Shown: positions 1 through 8,163 of the stretch, one piece after another
How positions within the stretch are numbered: the first letter of the stretch is position 1
How the letters are laid out: every line of letters begins with the position of its first letter
Origin: Chitinophagaceae bacterium UBA1946
Lineage (GTDB): Bacteria > Bacteroidota > Bacteroidia > Chitinophagales > Chitinophagaceae
Reading direction: 5' to 3'
Length of the DNA stretch: 15,703 nt
NCBI GenBank assembly: GCA_002336815.1
Contig: DDEU01000005.1
Location: 1 to 15,703 of the forward strand
Position numbers and translations under genes: made by a program
The notes under the pieces: generated by a model
What the model was told of the DNA's origin: nothing
Databases searched by the model: none
What the model saw: only the letters and a program-made list of their open reading frames with translations

Positions 1-1562
1 GGGCTACCCTTCAGCGTTATGCCGATATAATTGTTCTTATTGTATTCCCTCGAATTGTTGCGGTACACAAACGATGGCTGGTTCTCGTTGTTGACAATCA
101 AATCTAAATCCCCGTCGTTGTCCAAATCCGCGTAGGCTGCTCCATTGGAGAAACTGGGCTGGGTAAATCCCCAGGATTCCCCGGCATCAGAAAAAGACAA
201 GTTGCCGCCATTGCGAAATGCCTTATTGGCCACGGGCGTAACCGGTATATGCATCAGCACAGAATCCACGCTTTCTTTGTGGCCAGACAATGCCATGTTC
301 TGGATCAATTCATTGGCAAAAAAATCCATGAAGTCAAGATTGGTAACATCATGATTGATGCCGTTGCATACATAGATATCATTTAAGCCATCATTGTCTG
401 CATCAAAAAACAAAGCGCCCCAGCTCCAGTCGGTGGCAGATACGCCGGCAAAGTTGGCCGCTTCAAAAAACTGCCCATTCTTATTATTGACAAAAAGACA
501 ATTTTTCATGAACTGCCGGTAGAGCCCCACCTGGATGCGTTTATTGTAGAGATCGATATTATCAAAAGCACCCAGGGTTTTTAAGCGGAAATCATCGCCT
601 GGCAGCATGTCTGTAGTGAAAATATCATTGTATCCATCATTGTTTACATCGGCGATATCTGCTCCCATGGATGAAAAGCTGAGCTGGCTTACACAATCCT
701 CTGTAATATCTTTAAAAGTTCCATTCTTCTGGTTGATGTACATGTAATCCCTTTCATAAGAATCATTGGCAACATACACATCGGGATATCCATCATTATT
801 GAAATCACTAACGGAAACCCCTAGCCCAAAACTGAGGAGGGTACCATGTATGCCGGCAATTAAAGTCACTTCTTTGAATACACCGTTGTCATTCTGGTAC
901 AGGTGATCACCGCCACCTTTTAAAATATCCGGCACCGGCCAGGCTGAATCAGGAAGATTGCGCCTGTTCTCATAACCGAGATTGTTTAATGGCAAAGGGC
1001 TGTTGTTGATCATAAAGCAATCGAGGTCGCCATCGAGATCATAGTCAAAAAAAGAAACATGGGTAGTGTACGCTTTTATAGCAAGGCCATACTTAGCAGC
1101 AGATTCTGTGAAAGTAAGGTTGTGGTTATTAATGTAAAGTTTATTGATGCGGTTTCCATTTTTCATATGCCCGGCGTTGCAGATATAGATATCCAGCCAG
1201 CCATCATTGTTTACGTCGGCAAACGTAACACCGGCGCTCCACATACTGTCCTGCTTTAGTCCGGCAGCAACAGAGATGTCTTCAAATTTAAAATTGCCCT
1301 TATTGAGGTACAATTTATTGTCGCCCATATTGGAGGTGAGTAGTACATCACAAAGGCCATCGTTATTAATATCGGCAATGGCCACACCGCCGCCATTATA
1401 ATAATTGCGGTAAAAGAAACTGTTCTCAAATTTTTGATCGACCACTTTATTATTGAAATCGATGCCTGAATTTTCAACCAGTTGAAATAATTTTTTTTCC
1501 TGCGGATGGGTACAGGATGCAAAATATGCGGCGATAAAAAAACCAAAAAGAAAGATCCTCAT
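1..1562 (-). CDS. VCBS/FG-GAP repeat lipoprotein, CRTAC1-like (partial, C-terminus beyond window)
   Basis: Reading the minus strand from the ATG at 1562 gives 520 uninterrupted codons that run off the left edge. The N-terminus MRIFLFGFFIAAYFASC is a short lipoprotein signal with the lipidated Cys at residue 17, so the protein is probably anchored to a membrane and perhaps displayed at the surface. Seven DxNxDGxxD-type calcium-binding motifs start at residues 64, 116, 173, 253, 305, 387 and 479, as expected of a beta-propeller built from FG-GAP/VCBS repeats. The stretch around 387-411 (DADNDGLND, then CNGINHDVTNLD) is typical of the Bacteroidota CRTAC1/ASPIC-UnbV family. These proteins are usually about 1,100 residues long, so roughly half is seen. 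Such genes commonly sit beside SusC/SusD pairs, as here (191 bases after susD), and may act as accessory glycan-binding or surface proteins; that role is inference. A hairpin terminator separates it from susD, so it may have its own promoter or depend on read-through. Confidence 0.93.
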   Translation of the reverse strand, partial: MRIFLFGFFIAAYFASCTHPQEKKLFQLVENSGIDFNNKVVDQKFENSFFYRNYYNGGGVAIADINNDGLCDVLLTSNMGDNKLYLNKGNFKFEDISVAAGLKQDSMWSAGVTFADVNNDGWLDIYICNAGHMKNGNRINKLYINNHNLTFTESAAKYGLAIKAYTTHVSFFDYDLDGDLDCFMINNSPLPLNNLGYENRRNLPDSAWPVPDILKGGGDHLYQNDNGVFKEVTLIAGIHGTLLSFGLGVSVSDFNNDGYPDVYVANDSYERDYMYINQKNGTFKDITEDCVSQLSFSSMGADIADVNNDGYNDIFTTDMLPGDDFRLKTLGAFDNIDLYNKRIQVGLYRQFMKNCLFVNNKNGQFFEAANFAGVSATDWSWGALFFDADNDGLNDIYVCNGINHDVTNLDFMDFFANELIQNMALSGHKESVDSVLMHIPVTPVANKAFRNGGNLSFSDAGESWGFTQPSFSNGAAYADLDNDGDLDLIVNNENQPSFVYRNNSREYNKNNYIGITLKGS

Positions 1563-1691
1563 TGACCGGATATTATTATTGAACATTGCTTTCCAGGTTG
1601 TAACACAGATTAGGTACCATCAATAAACCAACTACCACGCTGAACAAAAAGTTCGTTAAATGTAGCAGATAATTTACCGGCAACTATAAAC

Positions 1692-1732
1692 AAAAAACTA
1701 AAGGTCATTATAAAAATGACCTTTAGTTTTTT
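1692..1732 (-). terminator. Strong bidirectional hairpin terminator after susD
   Basis: A perfect 18-base inverted repeat (arms 1692-1709 and 1715-1732) encloses the 5-base loop ATAAA. The core is AAGGTCATT/AATGACCTT, and the arms end in A-tracts and T-tracts, so either strand yields a hairpin with a U-run. It begins about 20 bases past the susD stop, so it most plausibly ends the susC-susD transcript before the VCBS lipoprotein gene. Confidence 0.85.
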
Positions 1733-1752
1733 TAATTCTTAAACTTATAAAA

Positions 1753-3294
1753 TTAGTAACCAGGATTAGCAGTTAAATTAGGATTAGCTGCCAACTGACC
1801 GTTGGGTATTGGGAACAACAGGTACTTAGGATCGCTGACCTCAGATTTTTCCTGTGTTGGGTCAAGGAATTTTCCAAAACGTATGAGATCCTGCCTTCTC
1901 CATGTTTCAAAATACATTTCACGGGCTCTTTCATCCAGCATATTGTCTAATGTTAATGAACCCAATGGAGTAGCTCCCCTGTTTGCACGCACTGCATTAA
2001 CAATCGTTAAACCTGCTGCTGCATTGTTGGTACGCAACAAAGCTTCTGCTTTCATCAGCATTACATCACCCAACCTGAAAATAGGGTTATCATTGTCTAC
2101 GTTTCCATTATCATCAAACTGGAAGTCGATTGGAAATTTATAACAACGGATACCGGTAACTTCAAGGTTAGTACCCTTTTCGATGATCTTCACTTCAGGA
2201 GTAAACACCAACGGAGCACCAGTTCTATCCTTTAAAGCAGCGCCTGTAACCATATTATATTGCTGCCCCACAAGAAAACCAACGTTAACAGCGTTTGCCG
2301 GATTAACATTTCCGTTTACAGGGTAACTGCCATAATTATAAGCAACACCACGTCTTACATCAGAAGCTTCAAATTTGTTATAAAAGTCAGATAGAGTAGT
2401 GAAACCATTCCAACCACTTGGTTGTTGGTTGTAGTGCATTGTCATGTGCCACCTTGATCTGATACCACCGGAAGAAACACCACCGATATTTTCCTGGGTA
2501 AAGATGTTTTCTTTACCAATAGCATCATTGTTTGGAGCAAAGTTGTCGAAGTAATTTGTTGCAAAACTATAAGGACCAGCCATTACTTCATCGGCCAATG
2601 TAATTACTTTTTGCATATCTGCTGCATCAAACGTAGGTGCAGTGCGGCTTGCATAAACACCTTTATTTAGGTAGCATTTCATCAACAGAACTTTTGCTGC
2701 ATCTTTATTTGCTTTTGTTGCCGGACCTACTGGTAAATCTGGAATAATAGCGGTTAACTCAGTAATAAGATAAGTTAATTCTTCAGTACCTTTTCTAACT
2801 TTTGATGGCAAAACAGTGTTTTCTCCTGGCTCCCTGTAAGGAACCTGGTCAAATAAATCCAACAGCAGATATTGAGCCAATGCCCGCAGGAACCTTGCTT
2901 CAGCGGCTTGCTGAGGAGTTGGACTATAACGCAGGATATCAGTCGCTATATAGTTTTCTGAACCTAAACCGGTGAAAACATCTTTTACATGCACATTATC
3001 ACCATCAAACCTATGTGTGTGTAATACACGCCATGCACCATTATCATCCCAGTCGCCACCCCGTGTTGGTCCTAACATTGCATCTGTTGACATTTCTCCA
3101 AGTGCAAGTAAGTTTCCCTGGTCCTGGTACATGCCCCTGAAATTGGAGTAAGCACCGCTCAAAAGGGCAGATACATTTGCATTACCCGCCGCTGGATTTA
3201 AAGTAATTTCTCCATTTAACCTTTCCTCAAGTTTAGTACAACCCGATATAGATAAAGCCAACAGAGAACTAAGTATTATAATTCTTGATTTCAT
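1753..3294 (-). CDS. susD: SusD/RagB-family outer-membrane nutrient-binding lipoprotein
   Basis: This 513-residue protein is the surface lipoprotein lid of a SusCD uptake complex; it captures an oligosaccharide or other nutrient and hands it to the partner SusC barrel. The N-terminus has a lipoprotein signal with lipobox ISGC and Cys at residue 19. The C-terminus carries the family hallmark: DERAREMYFETWRRQDLIRFGKF (about 454-476), then LLFPIPNGQL and the terminal NPNLTANPGY. Length is normal for the family (about 450-600). It lies 24 bases after susC on the same strand, so the two are surely co-transcribed, and a terminator follows the stop. The ligand cannot be read from the sequence and no degradative enzyme is adjacent. 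The symbol denotes the family, not proven starch use. Confidence 0.96.
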   Translation of the reverse strand: MKSRIIILSSLLALSISGCTKLEERLNGEITLNPAAGNANVSALLSGAYSNFRGMYQDQGNLLALGEMSTDAMLGPTRGGDWDDNGAWRVLHTHRFDGDNVHVKDVFTGLGSENYIATDILRYSPTPQQAAEARFLRALAQYLLLDLFDQVPYREPGENTVLPSKVRKGTEELTYLITELTAIIPDLPVGPATKANKDAAKVLLMKCYLNKGVYASRTAPTFDAADMQKVITLADEVMAGPYSFATNYFDNFAPNNDAIGKENIFTQENIGGVSSGGIRSRWHMTMHYNQQPSGWNGFTTLSDFYNKFEASDVRRGVAYNYGSYPVNGNVNPANAVNVGFLVGQQYNMVTGAALKDRTGAPLVFTPEVKIIEKGTNLEVTGIRCYKFPIDFQFDDNGNVDNDNPIFRLGDVMLMKAEALLRTNNAAAGLTIVNAVRANRGATPLGSLTLDNMLDERAREMYFETWRRQDLIRFGKFLDPTQEKSEVSDPKYLLFPIPNGQLAANPNLTANPGY

Positions 3295-3318
3295 ATACTA
3301 AGTTTTTAAAATTAATTT

Positions 3319-6300
3319 TTATAAAGAAACATTTAAGCCAAAAGTTACAGTTCTTGCTGTAGGATAAGGTATATATTCAATTCCCACTGAAGGAACTCCA
3401 TTAACACTCTTATCAGTGTTTACTTCTGGGTCAAATCCTGTGTATTTGGTAATAACAAACAGATTTTGTCCTGTTACATACACATTTACACCTTTAAATA
3501 TTTTTCCAACATTACCAACATTATAACTTAAAGTCGCATTTGCTAGTTTTAAGTAATCACCCTTTTCAAGGAATCTTGAAGAAGCAGTTACAGGATTTGC
3601 AAAAGATTCTTTTACCGGATTCTGGTAAACTGACAACGCTATGTTTTTACCATTGTTGATACTACCAACATTAATTACATTATTCAATGTATTGTTGTAG
3701 ATCAAATGACCAAACGCTCCGTTCATATTGGCTGTAAAGCTTAGTTTCTTGTATGAAACTGAAGTTGATATTCCAAGAATCGTTTTAGCATTAGGACTTC
3801 CTGCATAGTACAGTACATCTCCATCCTTGGTATAGTTTGCCAGCCCATTTGTTTTGTCAAAACCTAAGAATTGCCTTGTTACAAATGCATTAATAGGCAA
3901 TCCATTACGAATCACTTCAACAGTTGAACCTGTAATACCCTGACCATCCAATGCTCCGGTATTGATTGAGCCAGAAAGACCAGAAACATTATTACTAACA
4001 AATGTGGCATTCACTCCAAAATCCCAGGTAAAGTCTGCTTTACTTATGATTGAAGCATTAACAGAAGCTTCAAATCCTTTGTTTTGAATTTTACCTGGCA
4101 GGTTTTTCCATGTTACAGCGCCTCCACCAATAGCTGGTTGGATTGGCTCTGTGGGGAAGAGCAAAGCTGTTGTTGATTTATTAAAATAATCTAATGTTAC
4201 AGTAATTTTGTTTTTCAACATTGATAAATCAATACCAACATTGTACTGTTGGTCTGACTGCCATTTTAGATCTGGATTATAGTTATTGATTGTTCCCTGA
4301 TCGTAGCCATTACTGTTAAAAGCCGTTCTGCTTACTGAAGCGCCCGAAGGAAATTCCTGGTTACCCGTCCTTCCCCAACCAGCACGTAGTTTAAGTGAAT
4401 TGATGGCATCAACCTTGAAGAAACTTTCTTTTGAAATATTCCAAGCTGCTCCAAATGATGGGAAGTAGCCATACTTATTGTTTGGACCAAATCGTGTAGA
4501 ACCATCTGCACGGAATGTAGCAGTAAGCAAATACTTATCGTCATAATTCAAAACCGCTCTTCCAAAATAAGATTGAAGATCAAAAGTTGGATCGTTGTAA
4601 GAACTTATCGACCTGTTTGTTGGGTTGGTGTACTGTATATAGTCTGTATAATCCAAACCATAATTACCAAAACCACTAGGGTTTTGAGCATTGATTAATC
4701 CATAACCACTCATGCCCGTTCCTTTATTTTTTGTCTTTACATACTCGTAACCTACAACAGCGTTAAGGTTTAATTTGTCTAAAACTTTTTTATTAAAGTT
4801 TAAGGTATGAGTAAATGTTTGTGTGGTTAATTCACTTGTTCCGATTAAGCCCCGGCCTTTGTCTAATACGTCATTAAAGTTAATAAACCTTTGTATACTT
4901 GTTCTCCTGATACCAGTAGCATAATTTATACTGTACAAGAATCTATATTCAAGAAAGCTGGTAAATTTAATGTAAGGTGAAAGACTGGCTAAAATTGTAG
5001 TAACTTTTGAACGGTCAGTAACTGCATTTTGAAGTGCGACAGGGTTAATTAAATCCCCACCACGAACAACATTGAATGAATCTGCAGTATTTGCAGAGTT
5101 ACGTAAAATCAGCTTTTCGGTTGGGTTCCACTGCAATGCATTTCCAATCAAACTACCTCTTGAGCCTGCATTATTAGATATTGGAGCAATCTCTTCTGTG
5201 TATTGGCTTGGAATAATATTTACATCTAATCCAATATTTTTCTTTTCAAGGAATTTAAAATTCCCACTAATATTAGCAGTGTATTTCTTAATTCCAGTTT
5301 TTCTAACAATACCATCTTGGTCAAGTACGCCCAATGAGAACCGATACTTAGCAGCCTCAGTACCACCACTCATAGATACATTATAGTTCTGTATCTTACC
5401 TGTTTGTAAAATTTGATCCAACGCATCAACACTTGATCCCTTGTCATTCGCTGTTCCTAATCCGTAATATGATAACGCTTGTCTGAATTGCCCTGCATTC
5501 AAAACCTCCAGTTTTTTTGCGATTTTGGAAACACCCGTAGATACACTAAAGTCGATTTTAGCCTGACCAGACTGACCTTTTTTTGTTGTTATTAAAACAA
5601 CGCCGTAGGCAGCCCTGGTACCATAAATTGCAGTTGCAGATGCATCTTTCAACACATCAATTGAAGCGATATCTGAAGGGTTAATAAAATTCAGTGGATT
5701 TGTACCCGGATTGCTGCCGCCTAAGCCTACATCACCTAAACCAGGGCGTGCAGACCTACCGTCCAAAGGAACGCCATCCACTACATATAATGGCTGTCCG
5801 CTACCTGTAACAGATGAATTACCCCTGATTTTAACAGTCGAAGCACCTCCAGGTGCGCCCGAGTTGTTGATCATTTGCACACCGGCTACTTTACCCTGTA
5901 TCAACTGGTCGGCAGAAGTGTAAGTACCCTTGTTGAAATCCTTTGCCTGCACCGTTGAAACAGCACCAGTCAAATCCTTTCTTTTAGCGGTACCATAACC
6001 TACTACCACCACTTCGTTGAGGTTACCTACAGAGGTTTCAAGATCAACATTTACTGCTGTCTTTCCACCCACTGCTTCCTGGCGCTGGGTAATGCCTGCA
6101 CCGGTAAAAACAAGCACTGCATCCGCAGCTACATTGTTCAGTGTGTAAACGCCCTGGTTGTTTGTGGAAGTTGCGTTCTTAGTTCCTTTTACGGTAACTG
6201 TTACGCCGGGGAGTGGTTCCCCTTTCTTGTCAGTTACTGTTCCGGTAACTGTTTGGGCCAGCGTTACAGCTGCGAACCCGAAGATGGCCAGCAACAGCAT

Positions 6301-6330
6301 GGCACACTTTCTCATAATGGCATGAGGCAT
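3319..6330 (-). CDS. susC: SusC/RagA-family TonB-linked outer-membrane transporter
   Basis: This 1003-residue protein is the TonB-dependent beta-barrel that imports the nutrient captured by SusD. A Sec signal peptide ends near residue 26 (FAAVTLAQ). A carboxypeptidase-D-regulatory-like domain follows (about 27-100), then the NEVVVVGYG segment (105-113) typical of SusC-type receptors. The plug domain (about 115-252) includes VKIRG, LYVVDGVPLDG and the SusC signature DVLKDASATAIYGTRAAYGVVLITTKKG region. The rest is barrel, ending in TVTFGLNVSL. There is no N-terminal STN domain, so it is not expected to signal through an anti-sigma factor; control by the divergent LacI regulator is more likely. 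The ATG at 6330 is used here, but the ATG at 6315 (MRKCAMLLLA) would give a tidier signal peptide. Confidence 0.97.
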   Translation of the reverse strand: MPHAIMRKCAMLLLAIFGFAAVTLAQTVTGTVTDKKGEPLPGVTVTVKGTKNATSTNNQGVYTLNNVAADAVLVFTGAGITQRQEAVGGKTAVNVDLETSVGNLNEVVVVGYGTAKRKDLTGAVSTVQAKDFNKGTYTSADQLIQGKVAGVQMINNSGAPGGASTVKIRGNSSVTGSGQPLYVVDGVPLDGRSARPGLGDVGLGGSNPGTNPLNFINPSDIASIDVLKDASATAIYGTRAAYGVVLITTKKGQSGQAKIDFSVSTGVSKIAKKLEVLNAGQFRQALSYYGLGTANDKGSSVDALDQILQTGKIQNYNVSMSGGTEAAKYRFSLGVLDQDGIVRKTGIKKYTANISGNFKFLEKKNIGLDVNIIPSQYTEEIAPISNNAGSRGSLIGNALQWNPTEKLILRNSANTADSFNVVRGGDLINPVALQNAVTDRSKVTTILASLSPYIKFTSFLEYRFLYSINYATGIRRTSIQRFINFNDVLDKGRGLIGTSELTTQTFTHTLNFNKKVLDKLNLNAVVGYEYVKTKNKGTGMSGYGLINAQNPSGFGNYGLDYTDYIQYTNPTNRSISSYNDPTFDLQSYFGRAVLNYDDKYLLTATFRADGSTRFGPNNKYGYFPSFGAAWNISKESFFKVDAINSLKLRAGWGRTGNQEFPSGASVSRTAFNSNGYDQGTINNYNPDLKWQSDQQYNVGIDLSMLKNKITVTLDYFNKSTTALLFPTEPIQPAIGGGAVTWKNLPGKIQNKGFEASVNASIISKADFTWDFGVNATFVSNNVSGLSGSINTGALDGQGITGSTVEVIRNGLPINAFVTRQFLGFDKTNGLANYTKDGDVLYYAGSPNAKTILGISTSVSYKKLSFTANMNGAFGHLIYNNTLNNVINVGSINNGKNIALSVYQNPVKESFANPVTASSRFLEKGDYLKLANATLSYNVGNVGKIFKGVNVYVTGQNLFVITKYTGFDPEVNTDKSVNGVPSVGIEYIPYPTARTVTFGLNVSL

Positions 6331-6423
6331 AATCGTTAAGTTTTATGTTTTGGTAAGAAAAAACTAATAGATATCTAAAACAGTTTTTGTGAAAAACCGG
6401 CATTTATTTATCCATTAGTAGTG

Positions 6424-6453
6424 TAAATGTAACACAATTTTGATATTTACAAC
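6424..6453 (-). promoter_or_regulatory. Candidate susC promoter
   Basis: On the minus strand a GTTG (6453-6450) is followed after 18 bases by TACATTTA (6431-6424). Compared with the Bacteroidota consensus TTTG-N19-TAnnTTTG, each box has one mismatch. It would give a leader of nearly 90 bases for susC. It overlaps an imperfect palindrome (TTTTGAT, 9-base spacer, ATCAAAA, at 6438-6460) that could be a protein-binding site. Confidence 0.3.
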
Positions 6454-6508
6454 ATCAAAAATCCATAGGATGGGTCGCTAAAATTGTTTTCACTGCCAGT
6501 TTTTCCAA

Positions 6509-6518
6509 CAAACGTTTG
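6509..6518. promoter_or_regulatory. Putative LacI-family operator (CAAACGTTTG)
   Basis: CAAACGTTTG is a perfect 10-base palindrome with the central CG typical of LacI/GalR operators; it matches the core of the known PurR box (ACGCAAACGTTTGCGT). It lies between divergent susC and the LacI-family gene, 58 bases upstream of the regulator's ATG. The likely ligand is that regulator, giving autoregulation and control of susCD. The assignment is inference from motif and position. Confidence 0.6.
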
Positions 6519-6549
6519 CGGAATTGTTTGCGAAACTGATTGCGGTTAA
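6514..6549 (+). repeat. Three 12-base imperfect direct repeats upstream of lacI-family gene
   Basis: The units GTTTGCGGAATT (6514-6525), GTTTGCGAAACT (6526-6537) and GATTGCGGTTAA (6538-6549) share TTGCG at exactly 12-base steps (6516, 6528, 6540). The first unit overlaps the right half of the CAAACGTTTG palindrome, and the second contains GTTT-GCG-AAAC, a looser dyad. The array ends 27 bases before the regulator's start codon, a good position for repressor half-sites. Confidence 0.55.
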
Positions 6550-6576
6550 TAAAAATATTTCACCTTTTTTTGCAGT

Positions 6577-7554
6577 ATGAATAACACTACACTCAAAAAG
6601 ATTTCAGAAATGCTCGGCATCAGTATCTCTACTGTTTCGAGAGCCCTGAAGGACCATCCCGATATTTCCGACAAAACAAAACAACGGGTAACAGAACTGG
6701 CGCAGGCACTGGATTACGAACCCAATGCGAATGCCATCAACCTGCGCAGCAGCAAAAACAATCTTTTTGGCCTGATCGTTCCCACCATCTCCAACTTTTT
6801 TTACGATTCTTTTATTGCTGCCATTGAAGAGGAATGCAGGCGAAACAACTATTCCATGATGATCCTGCAATCGGGTGATGACCCTGTGGTGGAGCAGGAA
6901 AACATCAAACTATGCAGGCAGAACCGGATCGGCGGACTCTTTGCCTGTATCACTTCGCAAACCAGCAATTTTGAACCTTTCTTTAAACTTCACAATATTG
7001 ATGTGCCCGTAATTTTCTTTGACAAGGTGCCTGACGATAGCCGTGCCAACAGGGTATGTGTGGCAGATGCAGCTTCAGCCACCATCGCTGCCAATACCAT
7101 CCTCGAAAAAAAGAAGAAAAAAGTTCTGGCATTGTTTGGCAATCAAAATCTGTCTATCACAAAAAAAAGGCTGGAAGCTTTCCAGAAAACCACCGGTAAA
7201 AAAACAAAACTCATTATAGAGCATGTAAACAATGCAGAAGAAGCACAGCAGGCAACTTACCTGGCGCTTAAAGAAAACCCCGATACCATTTTCTGTATGA
7301 GCGATGAGATACTCACCGGTTCTATGAAAGCCATCCAGCAGGCCGGACTTTCCATCCCGGGCGATATTGCCGTGATCGCTATCAGCAATGGTTTTATTCC
7401 CAAGCTGTATTTTCCTGAAATTACGTACGTAGAAACGAGTGGTTACAAACTCGGCAAACTGGCATTTTCGAGCATGATGGCCTGCCTCGCCGGCAGCACT
7501 TTTTTGCAGGAACTTACCATTGAATGTTTGTTGGTAGAAGGTGGATCAATTTAA
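6577..7554 (+). CDS. LacI/GalR-family transcriptional regulator
   Basis: This 325-residue DNA-binding regulator has a LacI-type helix-turn-helix at residues 5-27 (LKKISEMLGISISTVSRAL) followed by the DHPDIS segment. A hinge helix lies around 48-57 (EPNANAINLR). From about residue 63 (LFGLIVPTISNFFYDSF) onward it is a periplasmic-binding-protein-like effector domain. The length is slightly below the usual 330-345, and the C-terminus ends LLVEGGSI instead of the common LxxRxS type. It is divergent from susC across 246 bases that hold a LacI-type palindrome, so it probably controls the SusCD locus in response to a sugar. Effector and sign of regulation are unknown. TTTTTTTGC lies only 4 bases before the ATG; if it is a -7 box, the mRNA would be nearly leaderless. 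Confidence 0.95.
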   Translation: MNNTTLKKISEMLGISISTVSRALKDHPDISDKTKQRVTELAQALDYEPNANAINLRSSKNNLFGLIVPTISNFFYDSFIAAIEEECRRNNYSMMILQSGDDPVVEQENIKLCRQNRIGGLFACITSQTSNFEPFFKLHNIDVPVIFFDKVPDDSRANRVCVADAASATIAANTILEKKKKKVLALFGNQNLSITKKRLEAFQKTTGKKTKLIIEHVNNAEEAQQATYLALKENPDTIFCMSDEILTGSMKAIQQAGLSIPGDIAVIAISNGFIPKLYFPEITYVETSGYKLGKLAFSSMMACLAGSTFLQELTIECLLVEGGSI

Positions 7555-7581
7555 TGTTACTTTGTACAACAATCAGCCAGA

Positions 7582-8082
7582 ATGAACCCGGAAGAAGAAA
7601 TTGCGATCATTGAAAAAACAAAGCGCCTGGAAGCAGAAAATGAAAGCCTCAAAAGCATTCTGCAGGAATACCAGCAGGTGGCCCTGTTGCGCAATATAGA
7701 AAGAAGGGACCTGGAAGAAAAAGCCTCGGAAGGTGCTGCGGCAAAAAGCAGTTTTGACCAGCAGGCGGAAGAACTAAAATACATACGGGATTATATTTTT
7801 GAACTAAAGCAGCAGGCAGAAGCGGCGGCGCAAAGAGAAACCGAACTTGAAAACCAGGTAAGCCTTGCCGTTAGCAGCTCACATCAACTGGAAGATGTAA
7901 GGACCAAATACAATTACCTGCAGGTACAATTAGATGACCTGGGTGAAAGGCTGCAGCAACTCAACCGCCAGAATGCCCTGCAATCGCAGTATGCCAGCAG
8001 AATCGCAGAACTGGAAAGTATGCTGTCCAATGCAGAGGAGGAGATTGATACGTTAAAAAATCCGTCGCCGGAGGAAACCTGA
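7582..8082 (+). CDS. Small coiled-coil protein of unknown function
   Basis: I do not recognise this 166-residue protein. It is acidic and almost wholly predicted alpha-helical coiled coil, with heptad-like Leu/Ile spacing and abundant Glu, Gln and Lys. The segments are about residues 10-50, 58-95 (EELKYIRDYIFELKQQAEAA) and 98-160 (RTKYNYLQVQLDDLGERLQQLN, then RIAELESMLSNAEEEIDTL). There is no signal peptide, membrane segment or enzyme motif, so it is probably cytoplasmic and oligomeric. It begins 27 bases after the lacI-family stop. TTACTTTG (7557-7564) sits 17 bases before the ATG and differs from the TAnnTTTG consensus at one position, so it may have its own promoter. Codon use resembles its neighbours. 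It could be a scaffold or a cell-envelope/division-associated factor, but nothing here proves it. Confidence 0.82.
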   Translation: MNPEEEIAIIEKTKRLEAENESLKSILQEYQQVALLRNIERRDLEEKASEGAAAKSSFDQQAEELKYIRDYIFELKQQAEAAAQRETELENQVSLAVSSSHQLEDVRTKYNYLQVQLDDLGERLQQLNRQNALQSQYASRIAELESMLSNAEEEIDTLKNPSPEET

Positions 8083-8163
8083 TCTTCCTGATATTTATCA
8101 TGGCACGGATGCTTTTATGTTTGTTGCAATTGCAGCAACTTTGCCTTTCTAAAATAAACTATC

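Noticed and set aside
1256..1546. 96-residue minus-strand ORF in the left region
   Set aside because: It is a shifted-frame shadow of the VCBS lipoprotein, whose real frame starts at 1562 and stays open to the window edge with seven calcium-binding motifs.
6368..6377. Palindrome TAGATATCTA in the susC leader
   Set aside because: AT-rich 10-base palindromes arise often by chance, and no second copy or motif supports a regulatory role.
8123..8139. Small dyad GTTGC/GCAAC as a terminator after the coiled-coil gene
   Set aside because: Only a 5-base stem, no T-run after it, and it overlaps the likely pdxH promoter; too weak to list as a terminator.
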